A DNA stretch of 64,000 nt from HXMU1420-2 sp034670145 (GTDB taxonomy: Bacteria > Pseudomonadota > Alphaproteobacteria > Rhodobacterales > Rhodobacteraceae), in NCBI GenBank assembly GCA_034670145.1, contig JAXMOA010000002.1, forward strand, positions 124,001 through 188,000. The letters run 5' to 3'. The position numbers were made by a program, and so were the translations under genes. The notes beneath the pieces were generated by a model. The model ran no database searches. It saw only the letters and a program-made list of their open reading frames with translations, and was not told the DNA's origin. The number at the start of each line of letters is the position of its first letter. Position 1 is the first letter of the stretch. Shown here one piece after another: positions 24,572-35,887 of the stretch.

Positions 24572-26596
24572 TCAGCCGAGCAGTTTTTTGACAGCCGCGA
24601 CAGTCTCTTCCACGGTGATCCCGAACTTTTCGAACAGGGTCTCGGCGGGGGCCGATGCGCCAAAGCTGTCCATGCCGATAAACGCGGCCTTGGATTCGCG
24701 CCCACGTTCGCCCAGCAGCCAGCGGTCCCAGCCGCCATCGCGCAGGGCGGCTTCGATGCCGACGCGTACTGGACCGCCGGGCAGCACCCGCTTGCGATAA
24801 GCCTCGTCCTGGGCGGCGAAGAGTTCCATGCATGGCATGGACACGACCCGGGTTCCGATGCCTTCGGACTGCAACACGTCCCGCGCGGCCAGGGCCAGGG
24901 ACACTTCGGACCCGGTGGCAATCAGGATCGCCTGACGTTTGCCTTCGGCGTCGGCCAGAACATAAGCGCCCTGGGCGGTCAGGTTCTTGGTCTTGTGTTC
25001 GGTCCGCACGGTGGGCAGCCCCTGACGGGTCAGGGACAGAACCGATGGTGTTTCTTTGGTGCTGAGGGCCAGTTCCCATGCCTCGGCGGTTTCCACCGTA
25101 TCGGCAGGGCGGAACACCCATGTGTTGGGGGTTGAGCGGCTGATGGCGAGATGTTCGACCGGCTGGTGTGTTGGTCCGTCTTCGCCCAGTCCGATGCTGT
25201 CATGCGTCATCACGAACACTGTGGGCACTTTCATCAAGGCCGCCAAGCGCATGGAGGGGCGTGCATAATCGGTGAAACACATGAATGTGCCGCCATAGGG
25301 GCGGATGCCGCCATGCAGCACCATGCCGTTCATCGCGGCGGCCATGCCGTGTTCGCGGATGCCGTAATACACATAGCGGCCCGCGCGGTTTTCCGGGGTG
25401 AACACGCCCAGATCCGAGGTTTTGGTGTTGTTCGATCCGGTCAGGTCGGCCGAGCCGCCCAATGTTTCGGTCAAGACGGGGTTCACCGCTTCGAGCACCA
25501 TTTCCGAGCTTTTGCGGGTTGCCACTTTGGCCGCATCTGCGCTGGCCTGTTTTTTCAATGCGCGCACGACCGAGCTCAGCTTGCTGGGGACGTCGCGTTC
25601 AAAGATCCGGGTGAATTCGGCCTGTTTGCGCTCGGACAAGGTGGCCAGACGGGCGGACCAGTCAGCTCGGGTTTCGACGCCACGGTTGCCGATGGCTTCC
25701 CATGCGGATTTGACATCTGCGGGGATCTCGAAGGGGGCGTCGGCGGTCCAGCCATAGGCGGCCTTGGTATCTGCGATCAGGGTCGCATCAGTGAGCGCGC
25801 CGTGGCCTTTGGAGGTGTCCTGTGCCGAAGAGCCCAGGGCGATATGCGTTTTGCAGGCAATCATCGAAGGCGTGTTGGTGCGCTTGGCCGCTGCAATCGC
25901 GGCGTCGATGGCAACCGGATCGTGGCCGTCGATTTCCTGTACATCCCAGCCGGCGGCAACAAACCGCGCGACCTGGTCGGTGCGGTCGGCGATATCTACG
26001 GTGCCGTCGATTGTGATATTATTGTTGTCCCAGAGCACAATCAGATGCGATAGCGCCTGACGACCGGCCAGGCCGATGGCCTCGTGGCTGATGCCTTCCA
26101 TCAGGCAGCCGTCGCCGGCGATGACATAGGTGTGGTGATCGATGACCTTTTTGCCGTAGCGGGCGCGCAGGCTTTCCTCGGCCATGGCAAAGCCGACGGC
26201 GTTGGCGATCCCCTGACCCAAGGGGCCGGTTGTGGTTTCAATACCGCTTGCGTGGCCATATTCGGGATGGCCTGCGGTGCGATAGCCCCACTGGCGGAAA
26301 TTGCGGATCTGATCGAGTGTCATATCCTCGTACCCGGTGAGATACAGCAGGGAATACAACAGCATAGAGCCGTGGCCTGCGGACAGGATGAACCGGTCGC
26401 GATCTGGCCAGAGGGGGGCGGTTGGGTCGAATTTCAGGTGTTTCTCAAACAGAACCGTTGCAACATCGGCCATGCCCATTGGCATACCAGAATGTCCGGA
26501 ATTTGCGGCGGCCACGGCATCCAATGTCAGTGTTCGGATGGCGGTCGCTTTGGACCAATGGTCAGGATGGGCAGTGCGTAGCGCAGTCAGATCCAC
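24572..26596 (-). CDS. tkt: Transketolase
   Basis: A 674-residue thiamine-diphosphate enzyme of the pentose phosphate and Calvin-type pathways. The three expected domains are present: TPP-binding (about 1-320, with GDGCLMEG), pyrimidine-binding (about 340-520, with YYGIREHGMAAAMNGM containing the catalytic Glu) and C-terminal (about 530-674). SGHSGMPMG and LGEDGPTHQPVEHL are family signatures. It is divergent from the coiled-coil/zapA pair and ends at its own terminator. Confidence 0.95.
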   Translation of the reverse strand: MDLTALRTAHPDHWSKATAIRTLTLDAVAAANSGHSGMPMGMADVATVLFEKHLKFDPTAPLWPDRDRFILSAGHGSMLLYSLLYLTGYEDMTLDQIRNFRQWGYRTAGHPEYGHASGIETTTGPLGQGIANAVGFAMAEESLRARYGKKVIDHHTYVIAGDGCLMEGISHEAIGLAGRQALSHLIVLWDNNNITIDGTVDIADRTDQVARFVAAGWDVQEIDGHDPVAIDAAIAAAKRTNTPSMIACKTHIALGSSAQDTSKGHGALTDATLIADTKAAYGWTADAPFEIPADVKSAWEAIGNRGVETRADWSARLATLSERKQAEFTRIFERDVPSKLSSVVRALKKQASADAAKVATRKSSEMVLEAVNPVLTETLGGSADLTGSNNTKTSDLGVFTPENRAGRYVYYGIREHGMAAAMNGMVLHGGIRPYGGTFMCFTDYARPSMRLAALMKVPTVFVMTHDSIGLGEDGPTHQPVEHLAISRSTPNTWVFRPADTVETAEAWELALSTKETPSVLSLTRQGLPTVRTEHKTKNLTAQGAYVLADAEGKRQAILIATGSEVSLALAARDVLQSEGIGTRVVSMPCMELFAAQDEAYRKRVLPGGPVRVGIEAALRDGGWDRWLLGERGRESKAAFIGMDSFGASAPAETLFEKFGITVEETVAAVKKLLG

Positions 26597-26828
26597 GAGA
26601 ATGGTTCCTTTGAGTAAATGGAGGCAGCAAACTAACGGTTGAATACCAGCCGTGTCGCAAAGTGCAACCGCTGCGGCCTGCTTCGGCGAAGACTTGAGGA
26701 GCAGCGTTCAAGTGCTTGAAACCCATGGCACTCACTCTGTAGACTCCAGAGGAGCCAGGCATGTCAGGCCCTGGGGGCGATTCGCGCCCTTGTGCCCATG
26801 CCAGAGACAAAAGAACGAGGTGTGGCCA

Positions 26829-27335
26829 ATGAGCCAGATTGAGGAGCTGCAAAGTCGGATCACCGCTGCCATGGAACGGATCGGAACGGGTCTGGTGAGT
26901 TTGGCGGCGCAGGAGCCGGAACCGGCAGCGCCTGATCCAGCGGTTTTGGAACAGTTGGAAGAAGAGAAGCTGGCCAATGCTCAGTTGCAGGAGCGGTTGC
27001 GGCGCGTCAAGGCGCGCCATGCGGCCAGCCTGGAACAGTTGGCTGCGGATCTGGCCGTGCAGACCGAGGCGATGGCCCGGCTGGACATGGATTTGCAACG
27101 GTTGCGTCAGGCCAACGAACAGCTGCGCAGCAGCAACGCCGATTTGCGCAAGGCCAACGAAGAGGGGGTTGGTGATCCGGCTCTGATCAACAAGGCGATG
27201 TTGGCCGAGCTGGAAGCGCTGCGCGCCACGCATGCGGCGGACGGCGCCGAAGCGGCGGCTGTTCTGAGCCGGCTGGAGCCGCTGTTGGCGGCGGCAGCCT
27301 CTGCCACGCAAAGCGACGAAGAAGAGGATGCATGA
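26829..27335 (+). CDS. Coiled-coil protein upstream of zapA
   Basis: A 168-residue hydrophilic protein, mostly heptad-patterned helix between about residues 40 and 120 (LEEEKLANAQLQERLRRVK onward), with an acidic C-terminal tail SDEEEDA. The start at 26829 is chosen since coiled-coil similarity begins there. The longer upstream frame is basic and unlike protein. Its TGA overlaps the ATG of zapA (ATGATG at 27332-27337), so the two are translationally coupled and it probably works with ZapA in division. No enzymatic motif is seen. Confidence 0.8.
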   Translation: MSQIEELQSRITAAMERIGTGLVSLAAQEPEPAAPDPAVLEQLEEEKLANAQLQERLRRVKARHAASLEQLAADLAVQTEAMARLDMDLQRLRQANEQLRSSNADLRKANEEGVGDPALINKAMLAELEALRATHAADGAEAAAVLSRLEPLLAAAASATQSDEEEDA

Positions 27336-27712
27336 TGCCCGAGGTTGATATTCAGATCGGTGGTCGCACGTTTGAGGTGTCCTGTCAGGAAGGCGAGGAA
27401 AGCTATCTGCAATCTGCCGCCGGGATGTTGAACGAAGAGGCGCAGGTGTTGTCGGATCAGATCGGGCGGATGCCCGAGGGTCGGATGCTGTTGATGGCGG
27501 GGCTGATGCTGGCGGATCGTACGGCCGCGTCCGAAGATCGCATCAAGGAGCTGGAGGCCGAGCTGGAGACCTATCGCTCGCGCCCTGAACCGGAGCCGCA
27601 GCGGGTCGAAGTGCCGGTCATTCCGGAGTCTGTGACGGAAACCCTGGCCGAACTGGCCGCGCGGGCCGAATCCCTGGCGGCGACTGTCGAAGAGCAGCTG
27701 TCGGGCGATTGA
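27332..27712 (+). CDS. zapA: Cell division protein ZapA
   Basis: A 126-residue ZapA homologue, a cytoplasmic protein that cross-links FtsZ filaments. The N-terminal globular part (MPEVDIQIGGRTFEVSCQEGEESYL) matches the family, and a long helix follows with predicted coiled coil and a Pro/Glu-rich break at about 84-93. ATG codons at 27332 and 27335 are both possible starts, overlapping the preceding stop. The extended C-terminus relative to E. coli ZapA is usual for alphaproteobacteria. Confidence 0.88.
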   Translation: MMPEVDIQIGGRTFEVSCQEGEESYLQSAAGMLNEEAQVLSDQIGRMPEGRMLLMAGLMLADRTAASEDRIKELEAELETYRSRPEPEPQRVEVPVIPESVTETLAELAARAESLAATVEEQLSGD

Positions 27713-27788
27713 TACAGCGCGGCGGGATTGTGTGATGGGCTACGGCGCACTAGCCGATCCTGTGTATTCAGATACTGAAAAATGAAAA

Positions 27789-27809
27789 CGGGGGGCACAT
27801 GGCCCCCCG
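27789..27809 (-). terminator. GC-rich terminator hairpin after the glutaredoxin gene
   Basis: CGGGGGGC (27789-27796) pairs with GCCCCCCG (27802-27809). On the minus strand it is followed by TTTTCATTTTT. It lies about 165 bases past the glutaredoxin stop, so the transcript has a long 3' end that includes the inverted repeat at 27896-27940. On the plus strand there is no T-run, so it does not clearly serve zapA. Confidence 0.7.
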
Positions 27810-27895
27810 AATTATCAATTCAACTTTGTGCGGGATCATGGTCAGGCCGCACGCTGAAAGCTGCCTGGCTTGTGCCGCAATGCGAAACCCTTGCA

Positions 27896-27940
27896 TCACT
27901 TGACGCTGCCTGAAATCAGAGATTTCAACGCGCCAAGTGA
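27896..27940. repeat. 45-nt imperfect inverted repeat
   Basis: TCACTTGACGC..TGAAATC (27896-27917) and GATTTCA..GCGCCAAGTGA-type 3' arm (27921-27940) pair over most of their length around the loop AGA. It lies between the glutaredoxin stop and the terminator at 27789 and could form a stable stem in the 3' untranslated RNA of either strand. Confidence 0.55.
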
Positions 27941-27972
27941 TCGGAGGTGTTTCTGGTCTTTGGTGTTGGGCT

Positions 27973-28335
27973 TTAGCCGTTGGCTTCGCGGATCTTGTTG
28001 GCGGCGTCTTTGTCATAGGTGACGCCGTTGTCTTCGAACAGGGTGTCCAGCTCTCCTGACAGGGTCATTTCGGTGATGATATCGCAGCCACCGACAAATT
28101 CGCCTTTGACGTAGAGCTGTGGGATGGTGGGCCAGTCGGAATATTCCTTGATGCCCTGACGGATCTCTTCGTCGGCCAGCACGTTCACATCGGCGAAATC
28201 CACGCCCATGTAATTCAGCACCCCGGCCACGCGGGAAGAGAAGCCGCATTGCGGCATGGATTTCGTGCCTTTCATATACAGCACCACATCCGAGGCTTTG
28301 ACGGTTTCGTCGATACGGGTTTTTGCGTCGCTCAT
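27973..28335 (-). CDS. grxD: Monothiol glutaredoxin (Grx4 type)
   Basis: A 120-residue CGFS-type glutaredoxin, which binds a [2Fe-2S] cluster together with BolA and transfers it to target proteins. The active site is C30-G-F-S (KGTKSMPQCGFSS), and the glutathione-binding WPTIPQLYVKGEFVGGCD follows. AGGAGA lies 8 bases before the ATG at 28335. It directly follows bolA on the same strand (75 bp gap), matching the known Grx4-BolA partnership. Confidence 0.95.
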   Translation of the reverse strand: MSDAKTRIDETVKASDVVLYMKGTKSMPQCGFSSRVAGVLNYMGVDFADVNVLADEEIRQGIKEYSDWPTIPQLYVKGEFVGGCDIITEMTLSGELDTLFEDNGVTYDKDAANKIREANG

Positions 28336-28410
28336 TTTCTTGTCTCCTACGGCGCTGTGTCGCCGTTCCATTAAATGCCTGTGCCAGTCGGCCCGGGTCG
28401 CGGGGCAGGG

Positions 28411-28653
28411 TCAGTCGGGTACTTTGGTCGTCAGTGCCAGCGCGTGCAGTTCGCCCTGGGCCCCGTCCATCTTGCCCTTGAGGGCAGCATAGACCGCGCG
28501 CTGTTGTTGCACCCGGTTCTTGCCGCGAAAGCTTTCGTCAATCACTTCGGCTGCATAGTGATTTCCGTCACCTGCCAGATCGGTGATGGTGATGCTGGCG
28601 TCGGGAAATGTTTCGCGGATCAACGTTTCAATTTCGTGGGCTTGCATAGCCAT
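28411..28653 (-). CDS. bolA: BolA/IbaG family protein
   Basis: An 80-residue BolA-like protein with the class II KH-type fold, the partner of CGFS glutaredoxins in iron-sulfur handling. Residues ITDLAGDGNHYAAEVIDESFRGK contain the conserved His/Cys-region ligand and the FxGK motif, and VQQQRAVYAAL follows. AAGGAG lies 8 bases before the ATG at 28653, which is preferred to the ATG at 28647. It is encoded between purL and grxD on one strand. Confidence 0.9.
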   Translation of the reverse strand: MAMQAHEIETLIRETFPDASITITDLAGDGNHYAAEVIDESFRGKNRVQQQRAVYAALKGKMDGAQGELHALALTTKVPD

Positions 28654-28876
28654 GCGGGCTGCTCCTTGGTCTTTCGCAGAACTTAGGGCGTGGGGCAGGG
28701 CACTGCAAGGGATGCGCGCAGGAATAGGGGCCCTGAATGCCAAGCCGGAGGCGCGAACAGGCGCGGCGGATGCCGTTCCTGTCGCTTTGGCGTTTTTTTG
28801 GTCCTGCGGCGCCGCATCCGCAAGCAGGCGGTTCGAATGCACGTAACGGAAGCCGCGATGTATTAACCGGTGGGTG

Positions 28877-31036
<2,160 letters not shown>

Positions 31037-31116
31037 GTGGTCTGGCGGCCTTTGGTTGTGCGGCGTGGGGGTCTTTTAGGGCAAGGGGGCGCCCGGGAAA
31101 AGACCAAGGAGCCGCG

Positions 31117-32286
31117 TCAGAAGCGCTGACCGACCGAAATATAGAGCAGTTTGTCGTGTTGATCGTTGTAGGAGGCGTCAATTGCGAAATCGACGGGGAA
31201 TTTTTTGCTGACCCGATAGCGCACGCCCAGCCCTCCTGCGGCCCCGGATGTGTTCAGCTGGTCAAAGCTGGTGCCCGCTGCGCCCAGCCCGCCGAAGAGG
31301 ACAACACCCAGCCGGGTTCCGAACCGCTGGCGCAGCTCGATCTGGGCCGACAGCGACCGGGCGTCGAGGATCTGGGTGGCATTGAACCCGCGCATGGCGT
31401 CGATCCCGCCGACCGAGCAGGAATCAAAGAAAGGCGCGTTTTGGGTTGCCGCGCATATGGCCGAGCGGGTGGCAATGACCGTGTCGGTGCCCAGGGCGTA
31501 GTAGGCATCCAGCAGGGCGTAGCTTTTGTTGTACTGCGAGCCTGGCCCATCCACGATGAAGCCATGCTGCCAGGAGGCTTTCAGTTTGAACCCTTCGGTC
31601 GGATAGATGGAGTCGTCGCGTTTGTCCCAGGTGCCTTCGAGACCGGCGTTCAGGATGGTGGCATTGAGATTGGGCTGAAACCGGGCGGGCAGGTTGGGGA
31701 ACAACTGGGATTGGGTGGTGATCCGGGTGTCCAGATACCGCGTCACCACGCCCAGGCTGATATCAGGTGTCCAACCATAGGCGAGAGAGGCGCGGGCCAG
31801 GGTGCCTTTTTGGCGCAGCGGGATGGCGGTGGTGCCGGAGTACAAATCGTATTTCACATCGGCCTTGCCGCCGCCCAGCGACAATTGCCAGCGGTTGTCG
31901 TGGAATTTGAAACTGACGCCCGCGGCCACGGCCTGGGAGCCATTGTCAGAGCGCAAAGCGCCTGCGCCAATGATGGACGGGTCCGAGCCTGCATCCAATT
32001 GGAACAGGTATCCGGCCCCGAGCATGAGGCCTGATCCGATCATCGGGTTGCTAAAGGGGATGGGCGCGATGATCAGCGATCCGCTGGTAAAGCCCAATCC
32101 CGATTCCTGCGCCTCTTCGGGCATCAGCCCGGCGGTTTGCTGTTCGAGCAGGCTTTCTGTTGCCAGTGCGAAAGGGGCTGCGAAAGGGGCTGCAAGAAAC
32201 GCCAACGCCGCACCCAGAAGGGCGCGGCGTTGACCGTTGTTTTTGACAGTTTGACCTTCGAACAGTGATTTTTTCAGGTCAAACAT
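31117..32286 (-). CDS. Omp85/BamA-type surface antigen beta-barrel protein
   Basis: A 389-residue outer-membrane barrel protein of the D15/bacterial surface antigen type, without POTRA domains. An internal hydrophobic signal (about 20-43, RRALLGAALAFLAAPFAAPFALA) precedes the mature part. The C-terminus ends LLYISVGQRF with the terminal aromatic residue expected of outer-membrane barrels, and the sequence alternates barrel strands throughout. The start at 32286 is preferred, although its ribosome site (GGAAG) is weak. It lies 16 bp after the MscS gene on the same strand. Function unknown. Confidence 0.78.
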   Translation of the reverse strand: MFDLKKSLFEGQTVKNNGQRRALLGAALAFLAAPFAAPFALATESLLEQQTAGLMPEEAQESGLGFTSGSLIIAPIPFSNPMIGSGLMLGAGYLFQLDAGSDPSIIGAGALRSDNGSQAVAAGVSFKFHDNRWQLSLGGGKADVKYDLYSGTTAIPLRQKGTLARASLAYGWTPDISLGVVTRYLDTRITTQSQLFPNLPARFQPNLNATILNAGLEGTWDKRDDSIYPTEGFKLKASWQHGFIVDGPGSQYNKSYALLDAYYALGTDTVIATRSAICAATQNAPFFDSCSVGGIDAMRGFNATQILDARSLSAQIELRQRFGTRLGVVLFGGLGAAGTSFDQLNTSGAAGGLGVRYRVSKKFPVDFAIDASYNDQHDKLLYISVGQRF

Positions 32287-32302
32287 GATGCTTCCGACCC
32301 AC

Positions 32303-34570
32303 TCAGGCCTTAGTTTCTGTCGCGGCCTGTATGGCGGCGGCGGCGCCACCGGCGGCGGCGGCCTTGTTGAAGTCGGAGAGGTCTTCGCTGTTTTCCATGC
32401 CCGGAATGGCAACGCGCACTTCGCGACGGGCAAAGTCGATCCCGGCTGTTTCAAATTCGCGGATGACACGGTTGTAGATCTCTTTGCGGATGGTGAACTG
32501 TGTCCCTGGCTTGGCCATGAACTTGCCTCGTACCACCATGCCGACGTCATCGAACGAGAAGACACCCTGGCTTTTGAAGGGTTCCAGGAAGCCGGTGGAG
32601 TGCACCGGATCGGCCATCATTTCGGCGCCGATTTTCTTGAAGATCTTCTTGATCTTGTTGGGGTCGGTGTCGAACGGCACGGTGAACATGAGCTTCATGA
32701 TCACCCAATCGCGGCTGTAGTTGGTCAGCTTGGCAATTTCGCCATAAGGGATGGTGTGAACGGCGCCCCGATGGTGGCGCAGCTGCATGGAGCGGATCGA
32801 GATCTTTTCGACCGTGCCTGCGGTGCCGCCAACATCAATGTATTCGCCCACGCGGAAGGCGTCATCAATCAGGAAGAACACCCCGCCGACGATATCGGAG
32901 ACCAGTTTCTGTGCGCCAAAACCAATGGCCAGACCCAGGATACCAGCACCTGCCAGGAGCGGCGTGGTGTCGATGCCCAGATTGCCCAGAGCGAGCAGCA
33001 GGAAGATGACCGCTACAGCCGACTGCGCTGTCACCCGTACCAGCGGCAGAACCGTGGCCAGACGGGAATTGCCGGCACCACCGCCGCCTTCTCCGGCGGC
33101 TTCGTCCTCGGAAACTTCGCGTGTGGTCTGTTCGCGCGCCAGACGGCGGTTGACCCACAGGGCGATGCCTTCGAAGACTACATAGCCAATTGCAAGCGTG
33201 ATCAGGAACTGGAAGAAGTCCGCCCCGGCGCTTTCCTGGCCGCGCAGCGAGATCAGATCAACCTGCCACGCGTTTGCGATCATGATGACCACAATTGCCG
33301 CCATGATGACCCGGCCAATGCGGATGAAGCTGCGTTTGGTGGATTTATACGCCCGTTCGGCCACAGGGCCTTCGCCGATCATCGGAGGCTGCAGATGGCG
33401 CACCAGACCGCGAATGGCCGCGTCCAGCAATGGTGCAAGCGTCAACCAGAACATGGTGGTGTAATGCGGCGCTGTCACCAGCAATCCGAATTGCTTGTAC
33501 ACGATGGCGATCTGGACGGCGATCCACATGACAGCAGAAACACCGACGGCGAAATACGGGTAGATCCATGCGGCCCATTCATCGGCGGGCGTATTGTCAG
33601 GGTCGGTGCCACGCATCATGGCCGCCAGACCATCGCGGGCGATCCAGGCGATCAGACCGACATAGATATGGACAGCTGTGTTCAACCAGAAGCCCAGACG
33701 GGTTTCGCCCATCGCGATGCCGTTGCCCGCGTTGAACTGGATGATCCAGAGGGTGAATCCGCCCATCAGAACCAGGCCAACCAGATTGCGATGCAAATAT
33801 TTGGCCCATTTGTCCGGTACGCTGACCAAGCGCAGGTCGGGGCGGTTCGGAGCCAGGACCATCCGTGCGAAACAGGCGGTCAGACGTGGAATCCAGATCA
33901 GATACACGACAAACGGTGCTGCAAAGGCGAGTTGATGCGGATCGAGCAACAAGCGTCCGACAATCCGCAGGCCAATGTAGAAACCGATCAGTCCGATAAC
34001 TTCGCGCAGCATGCGGAAGAACAGGAAGCGCAGGGCGCCCCAAAGGTTGTCCTCTGCTCCGGCGACATCATCACCCTGCCAGTTGCGGGTGAGGAAAATG
34101 ACCAGTCGCTCTACGGCGAAACCCGCAGCCAAGGCGACGGCGATCAGCGCGAAGAGCGTCAATACACCAGTCATTCCACCGTAGTTTTCGAAGAAATTGG
34201 CGAAGGATTTTGACTGATTGACCAGCAGCAGCGGTACTTTTTGAACCGTGTACTGCAGTTCCAGGCCAATGCCGATGATCAGATCGCCGACTTCGCCGAC
34301 AAAGCCTTTTGGCGCTTCTTCCGCCGTGCCGGCCACGGCGTTGGCCTCGAGCTGACCCAACAGCATGTCGCGCACTTCGGCGTCGGACATGCGGGCCACC
34401 AAGGCATCAATCGCCTCGGGGGTGAGTGGATCCGGCAATTCTGCCGTTCCGGTTTCAGAAGACCCGCTGTCGCCGCCGACGACGGACAAGGGGACTTGGG
34501 CAAGAGTGGCCGTGGAAAAAAACACAACACACATGATTGCGCCCAAAATGGCGCTGATTGTCCGGGTCAC
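32303..34570 (-). CDS. Large MscS-family mechanosensitive channel
   Basis: A 755-residue protein. The best start is GTG at 34570 with GGAG 7 bases upstream. It yields a signal peptide ending TLAQ before VPLSVVGG. An earlier ATG at 34675 would add 35 unconserved residues. About ten hydrophobic segments lie between residues 110 and 600. The C-terminal third is the MscS core: pore helix LLAGAGILGLAIGFGAQKLVSDIVGG, then the beta domain VGEYIDVGGTAGTVEKISIRS and a cytoplasmic vestibule. It would release solutes on hypo-osmotic shock. It may be co-transcribed with the downstream barrel protein. Confidence 0.88.
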   Translation of the reverse strand: MTRTISAILGAIMCVVFFSTATLAQVPLSVVGGDSGSSETGTAELPDPLTPEAIDALVARMSDAEVRDMLLGQLEANAVAGTAEEAPKGFVGEVGDLIIGIGLELQYTVQKVPLLLVNQSKSFANFFENYGGMTGVLTLFALIAVALAAGFAVERLVIFLTRNWQGDDVAGAEDNLWGALRFLFFRMLREVIGLIGFYIGLRIVGRLLLDPHQLAFAAPFVVYLIWIPRLTACFARMVLAPNRPDLRLVSVPDKWAKYLHRNLVGLVLMGGFTLWIIQFNAGNGIAMGETRLGFWLNTAVHIYVGLIAWIARDGLAAMMRGTDPDNTPADEWAAWIYPYFAVGVSAVMWIAVQIAIVYKQFGLLVTAPHYTTMFWLTLAPLLDAAIRGLVRHLQPPMIGEGPVAERAYKSTKRSFIRIGRVIMAAIVVIMIANAWQVDLISLRGQESAGADFFQFLITLAIGYVVFEGIALWVNRRLAREQTTREVSEDEAAGEGGGGAGNSRLATVLPLVRVTAQSAVAVIFLLLALGNLGIDTTPLLAGAGILGLAIGFGAQKLVSDIVGGVFFLIDDAFRVGEYIDVGGTAGTVEKISIRSMQLRHHRGAVHTIPYGEIAKLTNYSRDWVIMKLMFTVPFDTDPNKIKKIFKKIGAEMMADPVHSTGFLEPFKSQGVFSFDDVGMVVRGKFMAKPGTQFTIRKEIYNRVIREFETAGIDFARREVRVAIPGMENSEDLSDFNKAAAAGGAAAAIQAATETKA

Positions 34571-34720
34571 GACGAAACTCCAATTGTAGACCGAAAGCGA
34601 CGATACCTTATCAATGTCGGTTCGATATTGCACGACGTTATCTGCTCTGGCCTTGCAACATATACTTATTACCATGCCCTATACTTTTGCATACACCGGG
34701 TTGCGCGCTGGCAATGTGGC

Positions 34721-34749
34721 AAAAAAAAGGCCGAGCACTAAGCTCGGCC
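34721..34749 (-). terminator. Intrinsic terminator of the LysR gene
   Basis: On the minus strand GGCCGAGC pairs with GCTCGGCC (plus 34742-34749 and 34729-34736) around a 5-base loop and is followed by eight T (A-run 34721-34728). It lies 134 bases beyond the LysR stop codon and is a textbook rho-independent terminator. Confidence 0.9.
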
Positions 34750-34864
34750 GAAGTCCAACAGGGAGGTATGAAGACCGCGGACCAGCCGCCGTCTTCGAAT
34801 ACTGATTTAGTTAATTAAAACTGCCCAATCAAGCGGCAGGGTGCCTGAAATCGGGCATTTCCGA

Positions 34865-34881
34865 TATGCACTCAGTGCATA
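34865..34881. repeat. 17-nt perfect palindrome beside the LysR stop codon
   Basis: TATGCACT (34865-34872) and AGTGCATA (34874-34881) are perfect arms around one base. The element begins one base past the LysR stop codon. It could be a protein-binding site or a small stem in the mRNA end. Confidence 0.4.
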
Positions 34882-34882
34882 G

Positions 34883-35788
34883 CTAGGCATTCGCCAAGGA
34901 TTTCAGGTGTCTGCGGTGGGCGATGATCTCGTCCTGCACAAAATCCCTGAAGGCCGCCACGCGCTTGGAGTGGCGCAATTCTTCGGGGTAGGCCAGAAAT
35001 ACGGGCACCTCTGCTGATCCGATGTCGGGCAGGATTCGGACCAGTTTGGGAAAGTCCTGTGTGACATAGTCAGGCAGCACGCCAATCCCCAGATCGTGCA
35101 GCACGGCCTGAAGAACACCGAAGTAGTTGTTGACGGTCAGCAGCGAGCGCGGATTCTGAGTCATCAGCTCTTGCACCAGACGGGCGCCTGCGCCGACCTG
35201 GGCCGAACTGGGGTTTTGGCAGATCAGCCTGTGCTCTCGCATGTCAGAGATCACTTCGGGGGCGGGGCGTTCCTCCAGGTAGCCTTCGGACGCGTACAAG
35301 AGCATCTGTACGCTCATCAGCCGCTTGCGGATCAGATCGGCCTGACTGGGTTCTTTCATGCGGATCGCCACGTCGGCCTCGCGCATGGGCAGGTCCAGCA
35401 CGCGTTCTTCGAGCATGAGATCGACCTTCAGGTCCGGGTAGATCTCGTAGAGTTTGGGCAGGCGGGGAGCGAGCCACAATGTGCCAAAGCCGAACGTTGT
35501 GGTCACGCGCAGTTCGCCGAACACTTCTTCTTCGCTGTCGCGGATTCGCGCGGCGGCCGTTTCCAGCCGCTTCATCATCGCTGAGGTTGCGTCAAACAGC
35601 AGTTCGCCCTGTTCGGTCAGTATCAGGCCGCGCGCATGGCGGTGAAACAGCGTTGCGTTCAGGCTGTCCTCGAGCGCGCGCACCTGGCGACTGACCGCGG
35701 ATTGCGACAGATGCAGTTTGTCCCCTGCATGAGTCAGGCTGCCGGCATCGGCCACAGCGTGAAAAATTCTGAGTTTGTCCCAATCCAT
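34883..35788 (-). CDS. LysR-family regulator divergent from indolepyruvate oxidoreductase
   Basis: A LysR regulator of about 301 residues with the HTH in its first 60 residues (MDWDKLRIFHAVADAGSLTHAGDKLHLSQSAVSRQVRALE) and an effector domain beyond residue 90. The ATG at 35788 starts exactly at the family consensus. A GTG at 35815 would add 9 residues (MTSQTNLNA) and is the alternative. It is divergent from the indolepyruvate ferredoxin oxidoreductase gene and probably controls it through the dyad at 35888-35906. It ends in a palindrome and a strong terminator. Confidence 0.9.
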   Translation of the reverse strand: MDWDKLRIFHAVADAGSLTHAGDKLHLSQSAVSRQVRALEDSLNATLFHRHARGLILTEQGELLFDATSAMMKRLETAAARIRDSEEEVFGELRVTTTFGFGTLWLAPRLPKLYEIYPDLKVDLMLEERVLDLPMREADVAIRMKEPSQADLIRKRLMSVQMLLYASEGYLEERPAPEVISDMREHRLICQNPSSAQVGAGARLVQELMTQNPRSLLTVNNYFGVLQAVLHDLGIGVLPDYVTQDFPKLVRILPDIGSAEVPVFLAYPEELRHSKRVAAFRDFVQDEIIAHRRHLKSLANA

Positions 35789-35887
35789 CGCATTCAAATT
35801 CGTTTGTGAGGTCACTTTGCGTGCAGAGGTTACAGTATTAGAGCCATTTCAACCATTTTCGTACCGGGAAATAAAAAAACTGTGGTA

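Larger units (their letters stand above)
34571..34882. other. 312-bp gap between LysR and MscS genes
   Basis: No coding sequence is supported here. The gap holds the terminator hairpin of the LysR gene (34721-34749), a 17-nt palindrome next to the LysR stop codon (34865-34881), and the presumed promoter of the MscS gene near 34600-34700, which is AT-rich relative to the surroundings. Confidence 0.6.
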
